Numbered from the stretch's first letter, positions 42,161 through 51,423 are shown. The stretch is 64,000 nucleotides of DNA from UMGS687 sp964383665 (GCA_964383665.1 CAYLHO010000003.1:65055-129054); one strand, 5' to 3'. Translations and numbers: made by a program. Notes: a model not told the origin generated them from the sequence alone.

Positions 42161-42727
42161 ATGGCAGAAGAAAACAGAAAAGAAAAGCTAGAAAAAAAGG
42201 ATAAAATTTTTAGAATCTTAATTCCGTCGTTATGTGGGTTGTTAATTGCTGCCTGTGTTATTATTTTTGTTTTGTGCATGGTTCCTTTTTCAAAGACATT
42301 TGAAGGTGAAGGCTATGAATTAACTTTAACAACAAAATTTACTGAAGCGCCAGAGGACAATTATGTAACAACTTTTCGAGGAAACGAAATGAAGGTTCTT
42401 GTTTCAAGAGAAACTTTTGAAGAAATCGCGCTCTATCCCGAAAGAACAGACCCTGCAAACGAAACAAGAAGAGATTTTATTGCGGCGGACCTTGAAACCA
42501 ACAATGTTGTCAGCGATATTTTTGAAGACGGCGATTTAATTTATTATGAATATCAAAAAGATTTTAACGGCAAAACTTTTTCATATCGTGCATATGTTTT
42601 TAAAACAACAACAGCGTTTTGGAGAATCCAATTCGGCTGCGAAAGCGAAAACAAAGAAAACTTGGTAAATCAAATTGAAGAGTTTGCAAAAACAATTGAA
42701 ATTGATAACTTGGCACAAGATTGCTAA
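42161..42727 (+). CDS. Single-span membrane-anchored protein, unknown (188 aa)
   Basis: A charged N-terminus (MAEENRKEKLEKKDK) is followed by one membrane segment (about 18-42, Cys-containing) and a ~145-residue extracytoplasmic domain. The domain has alternating strands and an ending FKTTTAFWRIQFGCESENKE, FAKTIEI, a pattern like small PsbP/DUF4367-type alpha-beta domains that read TVxxxxxFW, but similarity is too weak to assign. GAGGAA lies upstream of the ATG. It sits between spo0A-like and another small membrane-protein gene, with its own promoter. Confidence 0.6.
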   Translation: MAEENRKEKLEKKDKIFRILIPSLCGLLIAACVIIFVLCMVPFSKTFEGEGYELTLTTKFTEAPEDNYVTTFRGNEMKVLVSRETFEEIALYPERTDPANETRRDFIAADLETNNVVSDIFEDGDLIYYEYQKDFNGKTFSYRAYVFKTTTAFWRIQFGCESENKENLVNQIEEFAKTIEIDNLAQDC

Positions 42728-42810
42728 CAAAACATCGAAAAATAACATATATAAAAAGGCAAAATATTAGTTGTTTTGACTATAATGGTTTGTCTTTTTT
42801 AATTAAGCGC

Positions 42811-42840
42811 TTGCCATAATTTAATAATGTGTGTTATACT
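42811..42840 (+). promoter_or_regulatory. Promoter of the 133-aa membrane protein gene
   Basis: TTGCCA (42811-42816), 18-base spacer, TATACT (42835-42840) with an extended TG, 27 bases before the ATG. Confidence 0.6.
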
Positions 42841-42866
42841 TATATAGTATAAAAGGAGAATTTGAT

Positions 42867-43268
42867 ATGAGCGAATATGAAATTTTTAATGACGAAGAAG
42901 ATGAAGTTATTCCATATGAAACGAAGAAAGAGAAAAAAACAAGAAGAGAAAGAAATTGCAAGTTTGAAAACTTTGTTAAATCGGCTTTCAGCCTTGAAAA
43001 TTTAGCATTGTCACTTGGAATAATCTCAATGTTTTTCTCGCTTTTTGTTGGCTTCTTGCCTTTGGTAAGTCTTTCAAGAGGAGCATGCATAACTGTTGCA
43101 ATTTTCTTCTTTGTTGCTTTTGCTTGCGCATTTGCGGGCGTTGTTATTGAATCAATTAAAATGGCCAAGGAGAAAAAGTTTGTTTTTTCAATTCAACTTT
43201 TTATTTCCATTTTTGCCTTGCTAATTGCCTGCATTTCCGGGCCAATGACCTTAAGCGTTGCAATGTAA
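42867..43268 (+). CDS. Small three-span membrane protein, unknown (133 aa)
   Basis: The ATG at 42867 follows AAAGGAG with an 8-base gap. An acidic then basic cytoplasmic start (MSEYEIFNDEEDEVIPYETK) leads to three hydrophobic segments (about 46-68, 75-100, 108-133), the last running to the end of the protein. The pattern resembles many DUF4190-type small membrane proteins, but no motif confirms it. A clear terminator follows, so it is transcribed alone. Confidence 0.6.
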   Translation: MSEYEIFNDEEDEVIPYETKKEKKTRRERNCKFENFVKSAFSLENLALSLGIISMFFSLFVGFLPLVSLSRGACITVAIFFFVAFACAFAGVVIESIKMAKEKKFVFSIQLFISIFALLIACISGPMTLSVAM

Positions 43269-43274
43269 GAAAAA

Positions 43275-43304
43275 TGAACCGCAAACTGCGGTTTATTTTT
43301 TTTG
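43275..43304 (+). terminator. Terminator of the 133-aa membrane protein gene
   Basis: AACCGCA, AAC, TGCGGTT stem (43277-43293) followed by A and T8. Confidence 0.85.
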
Positions 43305-43346
43305 TAAAAATGACGAAATGTGTAAAAATATAAGCAAGGAGAAAAC

Positions 43347-44291
43347 ATGGGGATTCTTGAAATTTTCTTAATTGTTTTTGGAAGTCTTTTGGCAATCTTT
43401 GCCTTGTGGGTTTTAATTGGCTTTTTTGCATTTTTAATTTCGTTTAGGCTAAATTCCCTTGTTGGAAAACTTATTAACAAAAACTTCCGAAAAAATCTTA
43501 AAGAAGAATATTCAATCGACTACTCATGGTGGGAAAAAGTTCCAAGCGAAAAGTTGGAAATTGAAATTGAAAATGAACCCCACAGCGGAGTTTTGATTAG
43601 GAGAAAATCAAACAAAATTGCAATTGTTGTTCACGGAATTTTTGGAATCCATAAGGACCTTGCACCCCAAGCAAAAATTTTTTATGACAACAACTTTAAC
43701 GTTTTTGCGCCAACTTTGCGCGCTCACGACGATAACAAAAGCAAATATATAAGCATGGGGTTTCTTGAACAAAAAGACCTTGTTTGTTGGACAAACAAAA
43801 TTGTTGAAATTTTTGGGAAAGACTGCGAAATTGTGCTGTTTGGAATTTCAATGGGCGGGGCAACATGCTTGCTTTGCGCCGATAAAGAACTTCCAAAAAA
43901 TGTTAAGTGCGTTGTTGCCGACAGCGCGTTCTCCTCGGCATATGACGAACTTAAATATTTAATTAAAACAAGAGGGCATCTCCCGTCGTTTTTCGTCCTT
44001 CCCGTTATGAACTTCTTTTTTAAATCTTTTGGAAAATTTGACCTTAAAAAAGCGCTTCCAATTGAATCGGTTAAAAGCTCAAAACTTCCAATTCTGTTCT
44101 TTCACGGGGAAGAAGACAGGTTTGTTCCGTGCGAGATGTCGAAAAAAATGTTTGATCTTTCTAACAAAGAGAAATGCGAACTTGTTTTGTCGAACTCTGC
44201 CGCGCACATTCAAAGCGCAAAATATCTTGGGCTTGAATATGAAAAAGCTTTGTTAAACTTTGTTAACAAGTGGTTCAATTTGAACCCATAA
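43347..44291 (+). CDS. Membrane-anchored alpha/beta hydrolase
   Basis: The 314-residue protein has an N-terminal membrane anchor (about 5-30) and an alpha/beta-hydrolase domain. IAIVVHGIFGIHKD near 92 forms the oxyanion strand, LFGISMGGATCL near 167 contains the nucleophile Ser in GxSxG, HGEEDRFVP near 250 gives the acid and AAHIQSAKY near 287 the catalytic His. This arrangement matches Firmicutes proteins of the YqkD type. The natural substrate is unknown. It follows a GGAG site and ends just before the promoter of the next lipoprotein. Confidence 0.85.
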   Translation: MGILEIFLIVFGSLLAIFALWVLIGFFAFLISFRLNSLVGKLINKNFRKNLKEEYSIDYSWWEKVPSEKLEIEIENEPHSGVLIRRKSNKIAIVVHGIFGIHKDLAPQAKIFYDNNFNVFAPTLRAHDDNKSKYISMGFLEQKDLVCWTNKIVEIFGKDCEIVLFGISMGGATCLLCADKELPKNVKCVVADSAFSSAYDELKYLIKTRGHLPSFFVLPVMNFFFKSFGKFDLKKALPIESVKSSKLPILFFHGEEDRFVPCEMSKKMFDLSNKEKCELVLSNSAAHIQSAKYLGLEYEKALLNFVNKWFNLNP

Positions 44292-44295
44292 ATGT

Positions 44296-44324
44296 TTGAC
44301 TAAAAAAAATTTAAATGTTAATAT
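44296..44324 (+). promoter_or_regulatory. Promoter of the propeller-like lipoprotein/leuS pair
   Basis: TTGACT (44296-44301), 17-base spacer, TAATAT (44319-44324). Confidence 0.6.
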
Positions 44325-44354
44325 GTTTTATATTTTAAATATAAGGAAGATACT

Positions 44355-45704
44355 ATGAAAAAATTTTTACCATTAATTTTAGTCCTTTGCCTTGTTGTTT
44401 GCGGAGGAATTTTTGCTGGCTGCGGAAGCAAAGAAATTGTTCTTGAAGGCGGCCCAGCATATGATGAAGCAATTTATGGCAACGGCGGATTTGTTGTTAC
44501 AAAAGGCGATTACGTTTATTTCACCGATGGCTACATTAAATCTTCTTCTCTTGGATCGGGAAAAACAAATGAACTTGGAACAGTTACGGAAACTGGGCTT
44601 TATCGTGCAAAAATGATTACCGAAACAGTTGACGGAAAAGAACGTAAAACATTAACCGATGTTCAACTTATGGTTTCAAAAGTTGTTGGCTTTGAAAACA
44701 ACGGAATGTATATTTTCAAAGACAAAATTTATTTTGCAACACCAACAACAGATAAGGACAAATCGGGCTCTCGTTACGACCTTTTAACTTTCTACAGCTG
44801 CAACTTGGACGGCTCAAATCTTACCAAATTTCATCAAACAACAGAATTTTCAAACGGAAAATTCACAATGACAATGATTGACGGAAAGGTTTATCTTTTA
44901 ATCTACACAGGAACTGAAATTGTTCGTGTTTCAGAGAATGGCGATGTTTTATCAATTGCAAAAGACGTTACAGGAGCAATTTTGCCATCAAGAATTACGG
45001 TTGTTGACAACGAGGAAAATCCAACGTCAACAGAATGCTTTGTATACTACACAATTGACAAGGAAGAAGACGGTCCAATTGCAAAAGGGAACATTCTTTA
45101 TAAATCTGAAATTGCAAGCGGAAAGCAAACAGAACTTTTGAACGAGGACAGAATTTCTGTAACTCTTAAAAGTTTATCTGCAGGAAGACTTTTCTACGTT
45201 AGAAACGAACTTATTGCTTCAACATCGGTTTATGCTTACTGCTCCAACTCTTTGGAAGAAAACTTCTTGGCAGGCGAAGTTAAGCACCTTTCCGACACAT
45301 CAATGGAAGTAACCCCACTTGGCGAATATGGCGGAACAAATTTGGGAATTGCATATGTAAATGCAAATGATTCTTTAATCATCAAAAACATTCAAGGAAC
45401 AGATGGCGAAAACTTTGCATCTTCCGTTGAGTCAATCCTTTTCTCAAGAGGGGGCTATCTTTACTATCGAACAAGCAGCTCAATTTATAGAAAAAGTTTA
45501 ACAAATTCCGAGGAAGGAGCTCAAAAACTTAGTGGAGCATTAATAATTAAAACTGATTATTTTGATATTGACGAGGAATATTTCTATTTCTTCGCAGAAG
45601 ATAAATCTAAAGACGGAAACGATAAAGTTATTAAGTCAACCGAAATGTCTCTTTACAGAGTTCAACTTGGAGCAGATGAAAAAACACCAGTAAAAATGGC
45701 GTAA
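44355..45704 (+). CDS. Propeller-like lipoprotein (449 aa)
   Basis: A signal peptide (MKKFLPLILVLCLVVCGGIF) ends in lipobox FAGC, so the protein is probably anchored outside the membrane. The body repeats a pattern of about 45-60 residues with YVYFTDG, DKIYFATP, GKVYLLIY, GRLFYVRN, GYLYYRTS and EYFYFFAED, each with a following short strand. This is typical of DUF5050-like beta-propeller blades. Ligand unknown. Start follows AAGGAAG. Its stop is 9 bases before leuS, whose AAGGAG lies between, so the two are probably co-transcribed, an odd partnership. Confidence 0.75.
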   Translation: MKKFLPLILVLCLVVCGGIFAGCGSKEIVLEGGPAYDEAIYGNGGFVVTKGDYVYFTDGYIKSSSLGSGKTNELGTVTETGLYRAKMITETVDGKERKTLTDVQLMVSKVVGFENNGMYIFKDKIYFATPTTDKDKSGSRYDLLTFYSCNLDGSNLTKFHQTTEFSNGKFTMTMIDGKVYLLIYTGTEIVRVSENGDVLSIAKDVTGAILPSRITVVDNEENPTSTECFVYYTIDKEEDGPIAKGNILYKSEIASGKQTELLNEDRISVTLKSLSAGRLFYVRNELIASTSVYAYCSNSLEENFLAGEVKHLSDTSMEVTPLGEYGGTNLGIAYVNANDSLIIKNIQGTDGENFASSVESILFSRGGYLYYRTSSSIYRKSLTNSEEGAQKLSGALIIKTDYFDIDEEYFYFFAEDKSKDGNDKVIKSTEMSLYRVQLGADEKTPVKMA

Positions 45705-45713
45705 GGAGAAAAA

Positions 45714-48128
45714 ATGGATTCATACAATTTTTCTGAAATTGAAAAGAAATGGCAAGACAGATGGGAAAAGGACAAACGCTTCGAGGTTATGAACAACGAA
45801 CCTGGGAAAGAAAATGCCTATATTCTTATCGAGTTTCCATATCCAAGCGGAAAAGGGCTTCACACCGGGCACATTCGAAGTTACACCGCGCTTGATGTTG
45901 TTGCAAGAAAATTGAGAATGCAAGGGAAAAATGTGCTTTTCCCAATGGGTTGCGATGCCTTTGGGCTTGAAGCCGAAAGAACAGCAATTCGAGAACACAA
46001 ACTACCTCAAGAAATTGTTGCAAGAAATATTGAAGTTTTTAAACAACAACTTAAAATGGTTGGACTTTCGTTCGACTGGTCGAGGGAAATTAACACCTGC
46101 GACCCTTCATATTATAAATGGACGCAATGGCTTTTCCTTCAATTTTTTAAGCACGGGCTTGCCGAAAAGCAAGAAGCCATGGTTAATTTCTGCGAGAACT
46201 GCGGAGTTTTGGCGAACGAGGAAGTTGAAGGCGGAAAATGTTGTCAATGCCACAGTGATGTTGTTCAAAAACCAAAAAGTCAATGGATTTTGAAAATGAC
46301 AAAATATGCTGAACGTTTGGCAGATGACCTTAAATTAACAAAATATCAAGATCACATTAAAACAAGTCAAATAAATTGGATTGGAAAAAGTGAAGGAGTT
46401 CAAGTTAAATTTGAAATCAAACAAGGCGGAAGCTTTGAAATTTTCACAACCTGCATCGAAACAATTTATGGAATAACTTTCATGGTTCTTGCCCCAGAAG
46501 GTCAAATTGTTAAAGAGCTAAAGGATAAAATTCAAAACTGGGACGAAGTTCAAGCATACATAAAAGAAACTTCAAAAAAGAGCGAATTTGAGCGCCAAGA
46601 GTTAATCAAGGAAAAAAGCGGTTGCATTTTGAAAGGTATAACCGCAATCAATCCCGTTAACGGAAAAGAAGTTCCTGTTTACATTGGCGATTTCGTTTTG
46701 GCAAACTATGGAACTGGAGCCGTTATGGCTGTTCCTGCTCATGACCAAAGGGATTATGACTTTGCGAAAGAGCGAAACATTCCAATAATTCAAGTTATTG
46801 AAGGCGATGTTTCAAAATCGGCATTTGAAAAACAAAGTTATCTTGGAACAGGCGCCCGCCTTATGAACTCCGAGGAGTTTTCAGGGCTTACTGTTGAGCA
46901 AGCAAAAGTTGCAATAACAAACAAACTTGTTGAAATGGGTGTTGCAAAGAAACAAGTTAACTTTAAAATGAGAGATTGGGTTTTCTCGCGTCAAAGATAT
47001 TGGGGCGAACCAATTCCGGTTGTCCATTGCGAAAAATGCGGCTGGGTTGCAGTTCCGGAAGATCAGCTTCCAGTAACCCTTCCAAACGTTGAAAGTTATG
47101 AAACAACAAAAGATGGTCAAAGCCCGCTTGCAGCAATTGAAAGCTGGGTTAACACAACTTGCCCGCACTGCGGAGGGAAGGCAACTCGCGAAACCGACAC
47201 AATGCCAGGTTGGGCGGGAAGCAGTTGGTATTTCATGCGCTATTGCGACCCTAAAAATGATAAGGAATTCGCAAGCCTTGATGCTCTTAAAGCGTGGCTT
47301 CCTGTTAAAATTTATAATGGGGGCAACGAGCACACAACTCGACACCTTCTCTATGCAAGATTCTGGAATAAGTTTTTATTCGATCATGGCTTAAGCCCAA
47401 TTTCCGAACCTTTTGAAACAAGAATTTCACAAGGAATAATTCTTGGCTCAAATGGGGTTAAGATGAGCAAAAGTTTGGGAAATGTTGTTGATCCTCGCGA
47501 AGTGATCAAAGAATATGGCGCGGATTCATTGCGTCTTTGGGAATGTTTCATTGGCGATTATGGCGAAACAGTTAACTGGAACGATAATGGCGTTAAGGCA
47601 TGCAACAAGTTCCTTTCTCGCGTTTGGGGCATGCAAAATTTCTTGACCGAAGGCGATGAAATTTCGAATGAACTTAAATATTCAATCAATTTTGCAATTA
47701 AGAAAGTTACGTCGGATATTGATGAAATCAAGTTCAACACAGCGGTTTCAACGCTTATGACGCTTTGCAACGAAATTTATAAAGTTGGGAAAATCAATAG
47801 AAAAGAATATCAAATTTTAATTTTGCTTTTAAGCCCATTTGCGCCGCATGTTGCCGAAGAAATTTGGGAAAGATGCAAGTTTGAGCCAGAAATTAAAGAT
47901 GCAAAATGGCCAACGTTCGACGAGAAGGCGCTTATTAAAGACGTAATAAAACTTCCAGTTCAAATCAACGGAAAAATGAGAGGAACAATTGAAGTTGGAG
48001 CGGGAGAACAACAAGATGAAATTGTTGAAAAAATTAAAAACGAGCCAGCACTTTCAAAATACCTTGCTGAAGGAGAAATTAAGAAAGTTATTCTTGTTCC
48101 AAACAGAATTATTAACATAATTTGCTAA
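45714..48128 (+). CDS. leuS: Leucyl-tRNA synthetase
   Basis: LeuRS charges tRNA-Leu and edits misacylated products. The 804-residue protein has the class I signatures HTGH at 50-53 and KMSKS at 583-587. The CP1 editing domain lies between (about 220-420, with CIETIYGITFMVLAPE and the Asp-containing VPAHDQRDYDFA near 342). A zinc ribbon with CxxC pairs is visible near 160-185 (CENCG, CCQCH) and 440-490 (CEKCG, CPHCG). It ends with a normal C-terminal domain. It needs no leader element of its own because it follows the lipoprotein by 9 bases; no T-box is present. Confidence 0.97.
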   Translation: MDSYNFSEIEKKWQDRWEKDKRFEVMNNEPGKENAYILIEFPYPSGKGLHTGHIRSYTALDVVARKLRMQGKNVLFPMGCDAFGLEAERTAIREHKLPQEIVARNIEVFKQQLKMVGLSFDWSREINTCDPSYYKWTQWLFLQFFKHGLAEKQEAMVNFCENCGVLANEEVEGGKCCQCHSDVVQKPKSQWILKMTKYAERLADDLKLTKYQDHIKTSQINWIGKSEGVQVKFEIKQGGSFEIFTTCIETIYGITFMVLAPEGQIVKELKDKIQNWDEVQAYIKETSKKSEFERQELIKEKSGCILKGITAINPVNGKEVPVYIGDFVLANYGTGAVMAVPAHDQRDYDFAKERNIPIIQVIEGDVSKSAFEKQSYLGTGARLMNSEEFSGLTVEQAKVAITNKLVEMGVAKKQVNFKMRDWVFSRQRYWGEPIPVVHCEKCGWVAVPEDQLPVTLPNVESYETTKDGQSPLAAIESWVNTTCPHCGGKATRETDTMPGWAGSSWYFMRYCDPKNDKEFASLDALKAWLPVKIYNGGNEHTTRHLLYARFWNKFLFDHGLSPISEPFETRISQGIILGSNGVKMSKSLGNVVDPREVIKEYGADSLRLWECFIGDYGETVNWNDNGVKACNKFLSRVWGMQNFLTEGDEISNELKYSINFAIKKVTSDIDEIKFNTAVSTLMTLCNEIYKVGKINRKEYQILILLLSPFAPHVAEEIWERCKFEPEIKDAKWPTFDEKALIKDVIKLPVQINGKMRGTIEVGAGEQQDEIVEKIKNEPALSKYLAEGEIKKVILVPNRIINIIC

Positions 48129-48139
48129 AAGTTAAAAAA

Positions 48140-48173
48140 TAAAAACTCGCCCTTGAAAAAGGACGAGTTTTTT
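48140..48173 (+). terminator. Terminator of leuS
   Basis: AAACTCG-CCTT, GAAA loop, AAGG-CGAGTTT stem, with a C/A mismatch, followed by T6. The sigma-E -35 of spoIVA begins directly after. Confidence 0.82.
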
Positions 48174-48174
48174 G

Positions 48175-48203
48175 TCATATAACTATTTTTTAGCCCATAA
48201 AAT
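48175..48203 (+). promoter_or_regulatory. Sigma-E-type promoter of spoIVA
   Basis: TCATATA (48175-48181), 14-base spacer, CATAAAAT (48196-48203). This matches the B. subtilis sigma-E pattern (KMATATW, N14-15, CATACAHT) at all -35 and seven of eight -10 positions. SpoIVA is a classical sigma-E gene. Confidence 0.7.
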
Positions 48204-48230
48204 ACAATATCACTTTTGGAGGTTTTTTAT

Positions 48231-49709
48231 ATGGGAAATTATGGTCTATATGAAGATATTGCAAAAAGAACCGGAGGCGACATCTATGTTGGCGTTGTTG
48301 GGCCTGTTCGCTGCGGAAAATCCACGTTTATAACGCAGTTTATGCAAAATCTTGTTGTCCCAAACATCGAGGATAAAAACACAAAGCAAAGAACAATCGA
48401 CGAGCTCCCTCAAAGCGCGGACGGGAAAACAATTATGACAACGCAACCGCGTTTTGTTCCAAGCAAGGCGGCGGCAATTCGCCTTGACAACAAGGTTGAC
48501 ATGAACGTTCGAATGATTGATTGTGTTGGATATCTTATTGAAGGAGCGCTTGGTCACGAGGAAAATCAAAAGGAAAGACTTGTTAAAACACCTTGGTCCG
48601 ACGAGGAGATGCCATTTGAAAAGGCGGCGGAACTTGGAACAAAAAAAGTTATCGACGAGCATTCAACAATTGGGATTGTTTTAACAACCGACGGAAGCAT
48701 AACCGACATTCCACGAACAAGTTATGTTAAGGCGGAGGAAAGGGTTGTTAGCGAACTTGCCGCTCAAAACAAACCATTTGTTGTTGTTTTAAACACGAAA
48801 TTACCGAAAGGCGACGAGGCAAAAAAACTTGCAAAATCGTTGGAAGCAAAATATGGAGTTCCGGTTTTGCCAATGGACGTTTTAAAACTCAATCAAAACA
48901 ATATCGACGAGATTTTTGAAAAGATTTTGTTGGAATTTCCAATCAGGTCGCTTAAAGTTAAAATGCCAAAGTGGATGCAAGCGCTTTCGTTTAACAATCC
49001 AATCATTTCAAACGTTGTTGAAGAAGTTAAAAAATTTGGTGAAAACGCAAACAAAATTGGGCAAATTGACAAAACAAATGTTGCGTTCCTTGAAAGCGAA
49101 GATTTCGAACCGGTTGTTGTTTCCTCAATTAAAATGGGCGAAGGGAAAGTATATTTTGAAGTAACGCCAAAACCAGGTTTGTTCTATCGTGTTTTATCGG
49201 AACAATGCAACATGGAAATTGCCGATGACTTCCATTTAATTTCATATGTTAAACAACTTGCGCATGCAAAAACAGAATATGATAAAATTAAACTTGCGCT
49301 TGCCGATGTTAAAGAAAATGGATATGGCGTTGTTATGCCAAACGTTGAGGATATGAAACTTGAGGACCCGGAAATTGTTAAGCAAGGAAACAAGTTTGGC
49401 GTTAAGCTTAAAGCGTCCGCACCAAGTTTGCATATCATGAGCGTCGACATTGAAACTGAAGTTAATCCAATTGTTGGGTCGCAAGCCCAAAGCGAAGAAA
49501 TGGTTAAATATATGATGAGTGAATTTGAACAAAACCCACAAGCAATTTGGGAAACAAACATGTTTGGAAAGAGTTTGAGTTCTCTTGTTAAGGAAGGCAT
49601 CGATTCAAAAATTACTCTTATGCCTGTTGAGGCGCAAAGAAAAATGAGAAAAACTCTTGGAAGAATTATTAACGAAGGAAAAGGCGGAATAATTTGCATT
49701 TTATTATAA
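48231..49709 (+). CDS. spoIVA: Stage IV sporulation protein A (spore-coat ATPase)
   Basis: SpoIVA polymerises with ATP on the forespore surface to form the base of the coat. From the ATG at 48231, preceded by TGGAGG at an 8-base gap, the protein is 492 residues, the B. subtilis length. The P-loop GPVRCGKST spans 24-32 with Lys30, followed by the Walker B/sensor part IDCVGYL near 101 and the conserved C-terminal LGRIINEGKGGIICIL. A start 5 codons upstream is unlikely. Its presence is strong evidence for endospore formation. Confidence 0.95.
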   Translation: MGNYGLYEDIAKRTGGDIYVGVVGPVRCGKSTFITQFMQNLVVPNIEDKNTKQRTIDELPQSADGKTIMTTQPRFVPSKAAAIRLDNKVDMNVRMIDCVGYLIEGALGHEENQKERLVKTPWSDEEMPFEKAAELGTKKVIDEHSTIGIVLTTDGSITDIPRTSYVKAEERVVSELAAQNKPFVVVLNTKLPKGDEAKKLAKSLEAKYGVPVLPMDVLKLNQNNIDEIFEKILLEFPIRSLKVKMPKWMQALSFNNPIISNVVEEVKKFGENANKIGQIDKTNVAFLESEDFEPVVVSSIKMGEGKVYFEVTPKPGLFYRVLSEQCNMEIADDFHLISYVKQLAHAKTEYDKIKLALADVKENGYGVVMPNVEDMKLEDPEIVKQGNKFGVKLKASAPSLHIMSVDIETEVNPIVGSQAQSEEMVKYMMSEFEQNPQAIWETNMFGKSLSSLVKEGIDSKITLMPVEAQRKMRKTLGRIINEGKGGIICILL

Positions 49710-49718
49710 AAAAATAAA

Positions 49719-49747
49719 TAAAAAACGGGAATTTCCCGTTTTTTTTG
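49719..49747 (+). terminator. Terminator of spoIVA
   Basis: AAAACGGGA, ATT, TCCCGTTTT stem (about 49722-49742) followed by T run. Confidence 0.86.
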
Positions 49748-49818
49748 TTGAATTTAATTAAATTAATTAAAAAAAGATTTAAATAATTATTTGTTTTATT
49801 GGCAATAATTATTTTGTT

Positions 49819-50517
49819 ATGCCAGATTATGTTAAAGTTTTATTAAATTCAATCTACAGTTTCGCAGCTATGTTTGTTGTTGCAAAAATGTTGGGCAAAA
49901 AACAAATTGCGCAATTAAGTTTCACCGATTATGTTATTGGAATTTCAATTGGTTCAATTGCGGCGGAATGGTCAACCGATGTTGAACAACCATGGTATTA
50001 TTATGTTGTTGCAATTTCAGTTTATTTTTTAATCAGTTATTTAATAACTCTTTTGGAGCGGACAACGCTTCCTCTCAAGCGCTTTTTAAGAGGTAAACCA
50101 ATAATAATTATCGACAACGGGAAAATCAACTATAAAAACCTTAAAAAGTCGAAACTTGACGTTAACGATGTTATTGGGCTTTGTCGTGAAAAGGGATTTT
50201 TCAACTTAAACGATGTTGCATTTGCAATTTTTGAAACGAATGGAAGTTTAAGTGTTTTGCCCGTTGGGAATCAAACCCCAACTGTTGTTAGCGATTTTGG
50301 AATTGACGGCGAAAAGGCAAGCCTTCAAAAATTTGTTATAAATGACGGGAAAATTGACGAAAATTATCTAAAAATTCTTGGAAAAGACGAAAAATGGCTT
50401 TTTAAAAATTTAAAAATTAATAATAAAAAAGAATTAAAAAACATTTTAGTTGCTTTTTACGACGAAAAAACAAAAAATTTTGATGTTCATTATAAAAAAG
50501 CGCGAAAGAAAAGTTAA
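49819..50517 (+). CDS. DUF421 membrane protein (YetF/YrbG family)
   Basis: This 232-residue protein starts with three membrane segments (about 5-25, 31-52, 58-80; ISIGSIAAEWSTDVEQPWYY lies at the family signature), then a soluble DUF421 tail with RGKPIIIIDNGKINYKNLKK near 93 and SLSVLPVG near 160. YetF-type proteins are abundant in spore formers and several are forespore or germination related; none has an established activity. No Shine-Dalgarno is visible. It follows spoIVA after a terminator, in the same direction. Confidence 0.85.
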   Translation: MPDYVKVLLNSIYSFAAMFVVAKMLGKKQIAQLSFTDYVIGISIGSIAAEWSTDVEQPWYYYVVAISVYFLISYLITLLERTTLPLKRFLRGKPIIIIDNGKINYKNLKKSKLDVNDVIGLCREKGFFNLNDVAFAIFETNGSLSVLPVGNQTPTVVSDFGIDGEKASLQKFVINDGKIDENYLKILGKDEKWLFKNLKINNKKELKNILVAFYDEKTKNFDVHYKKARKKS

Positions 50518-50531
50518 TTTGGCTTTTGTTG

Positions 50532-50560
50532 TTGCAAAACAAATTTCAAAATGTTAAAAT
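50532..50560 (+). promoter_or_regulatory. Promoter of the walJ-like gene (leaderless candidate)
   Basis: TTGCAA (50532-50537), 17-base spacer, TAAAAT (50555-50560). Seven bases separate it from the GTG at 50568. Confidence 0.6.
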
Positions 50561-50567
50561 ACTTTCC

Positions 50568-51356
50568 GTGAGAATAATTAATCTTTCTTCCGGAAGCGAC
50601 GGAAATTTAACTTATGTTGAAAGTGCGTCAACAAAAATTCTTGTTGATGCGGGTCTTTCATGCAAAGAGATTGAACTTCGACTTTCTCTTCTTGGAGTTA
50701 AGGGGAACGAGGTTTCCGGAATAATTGTTTCTCATGAACATAGCGACCACATTAAAGGAATTGATGTTTTTGCAACAAAATTTGGGACAAAAGTTTTTGC
50801 GCACGAGGACGAATGGGGCGCGCTTTCAAATAAACTTAAAAAACTTCCTCAAGCCCAAAAACGATCGTTCACGGCTGCGCCTTTTGAAATTGGCGACCTA
50901 ACAATTTCTGCATTTAAAGTTCCGCACGACAGCGTGTGTTGCGTTGGCTTTAACATTGAAAATTGCGGGCGACATGTTTCAATTTGCACCGACCTTGGCG
51001 CAATTTCCGATTCAATCTTGCAAAACATTTATGGAAGCGAACTTGTTTTTCTTGAAGCGAACCACGACATTCAAATGCTTCAAAACAACATTAACTACAG
51101 CGCAAGTTTAAAGCAAAGGATTCTTTCCTCGCGAGGGCATCTTTCAAACATTGCAAGTGCAAACGCAATTTCAAAACTTGCAAAGCACGGCACTCGACGG
51201 GTTGTTCTTTCCCACCTTTCAAAGGAAAATAACAATCCCGTTTTAGCAATTGAAACGGTTAAATCCATTTTGGAAAGCCAAGGGACAATTGTTGGCGAGC
51301 AAATTAACATTGATGTTGCATCAACATTGCCCGGAAAGATCTATAAAATTTCGTAA
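50568..51356 (+). CDS. walJ: MBL-fold hydrolase of the WalJ/YycJ family
   Basis: This metallo-beta-lactamase-fold protein of 262 residues starts at the GTG at 50568, right after a promoter -10, with MRIINLSSGSDGNLTYVESA. It carries the metal motif SHEHSDH near 57 and the further ligands CTDLGAI near 137, FLEANHD near 157 and VLSHLSKEN near 210. This is the YycJ/WalJ pattern; in B. subtilis WalJ sits in the WalRK operon and affects division and replication coupling, and homologues have 5'-exonuclease activity. No walRK genes are adjacent here. Confidence 0.88.
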   Translation: MRIINLSSGSDGNLTYVESASTKILVDAGLSCKEIELRLSLLGVKGNEVSGIIVSHEHSDHIKGIDVFATKFGTKVFAHEDEWGALSNKLKKLPQAQKRSFTAAPFEIGDLTISAFKVPHDSVCCVGFNIENCGRHVSICTDLGAISDSILQNIYGSELVFLEANHDIQMLQNNINYSASLKQRILSSRGHLSNIASANAISKLAKHGTRRVVLSHLSKENNNPVLAIETVKSILESQGTIVGEQINIDVASTLPGKIYKIS

Positions 51357-51363
51357 ATAATGT

Positions 51364-51392
51364 TTGATTTGCAAAAACAAGTGTGATATAAT
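51364..51392 (+). promoter_or_regulatory. Promoter of tig-clpP-clpX
   Basis: TTGATT (51364-51369), 17-base spacer, TATAAT (51387-51392) with an extended TG; ribosome site TAAGGAG follows. Confidence 0.65.
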
Positions 51393-51423
51393 TGGCGCGT
51401 AATATATATTTAAGGAGAAAATT

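Noticed and set aside
45705..45713. T-box riboswitch for leuS
   Set aside because: Only 9 bases separate the upstream stop from leuS, with no room for a leader.
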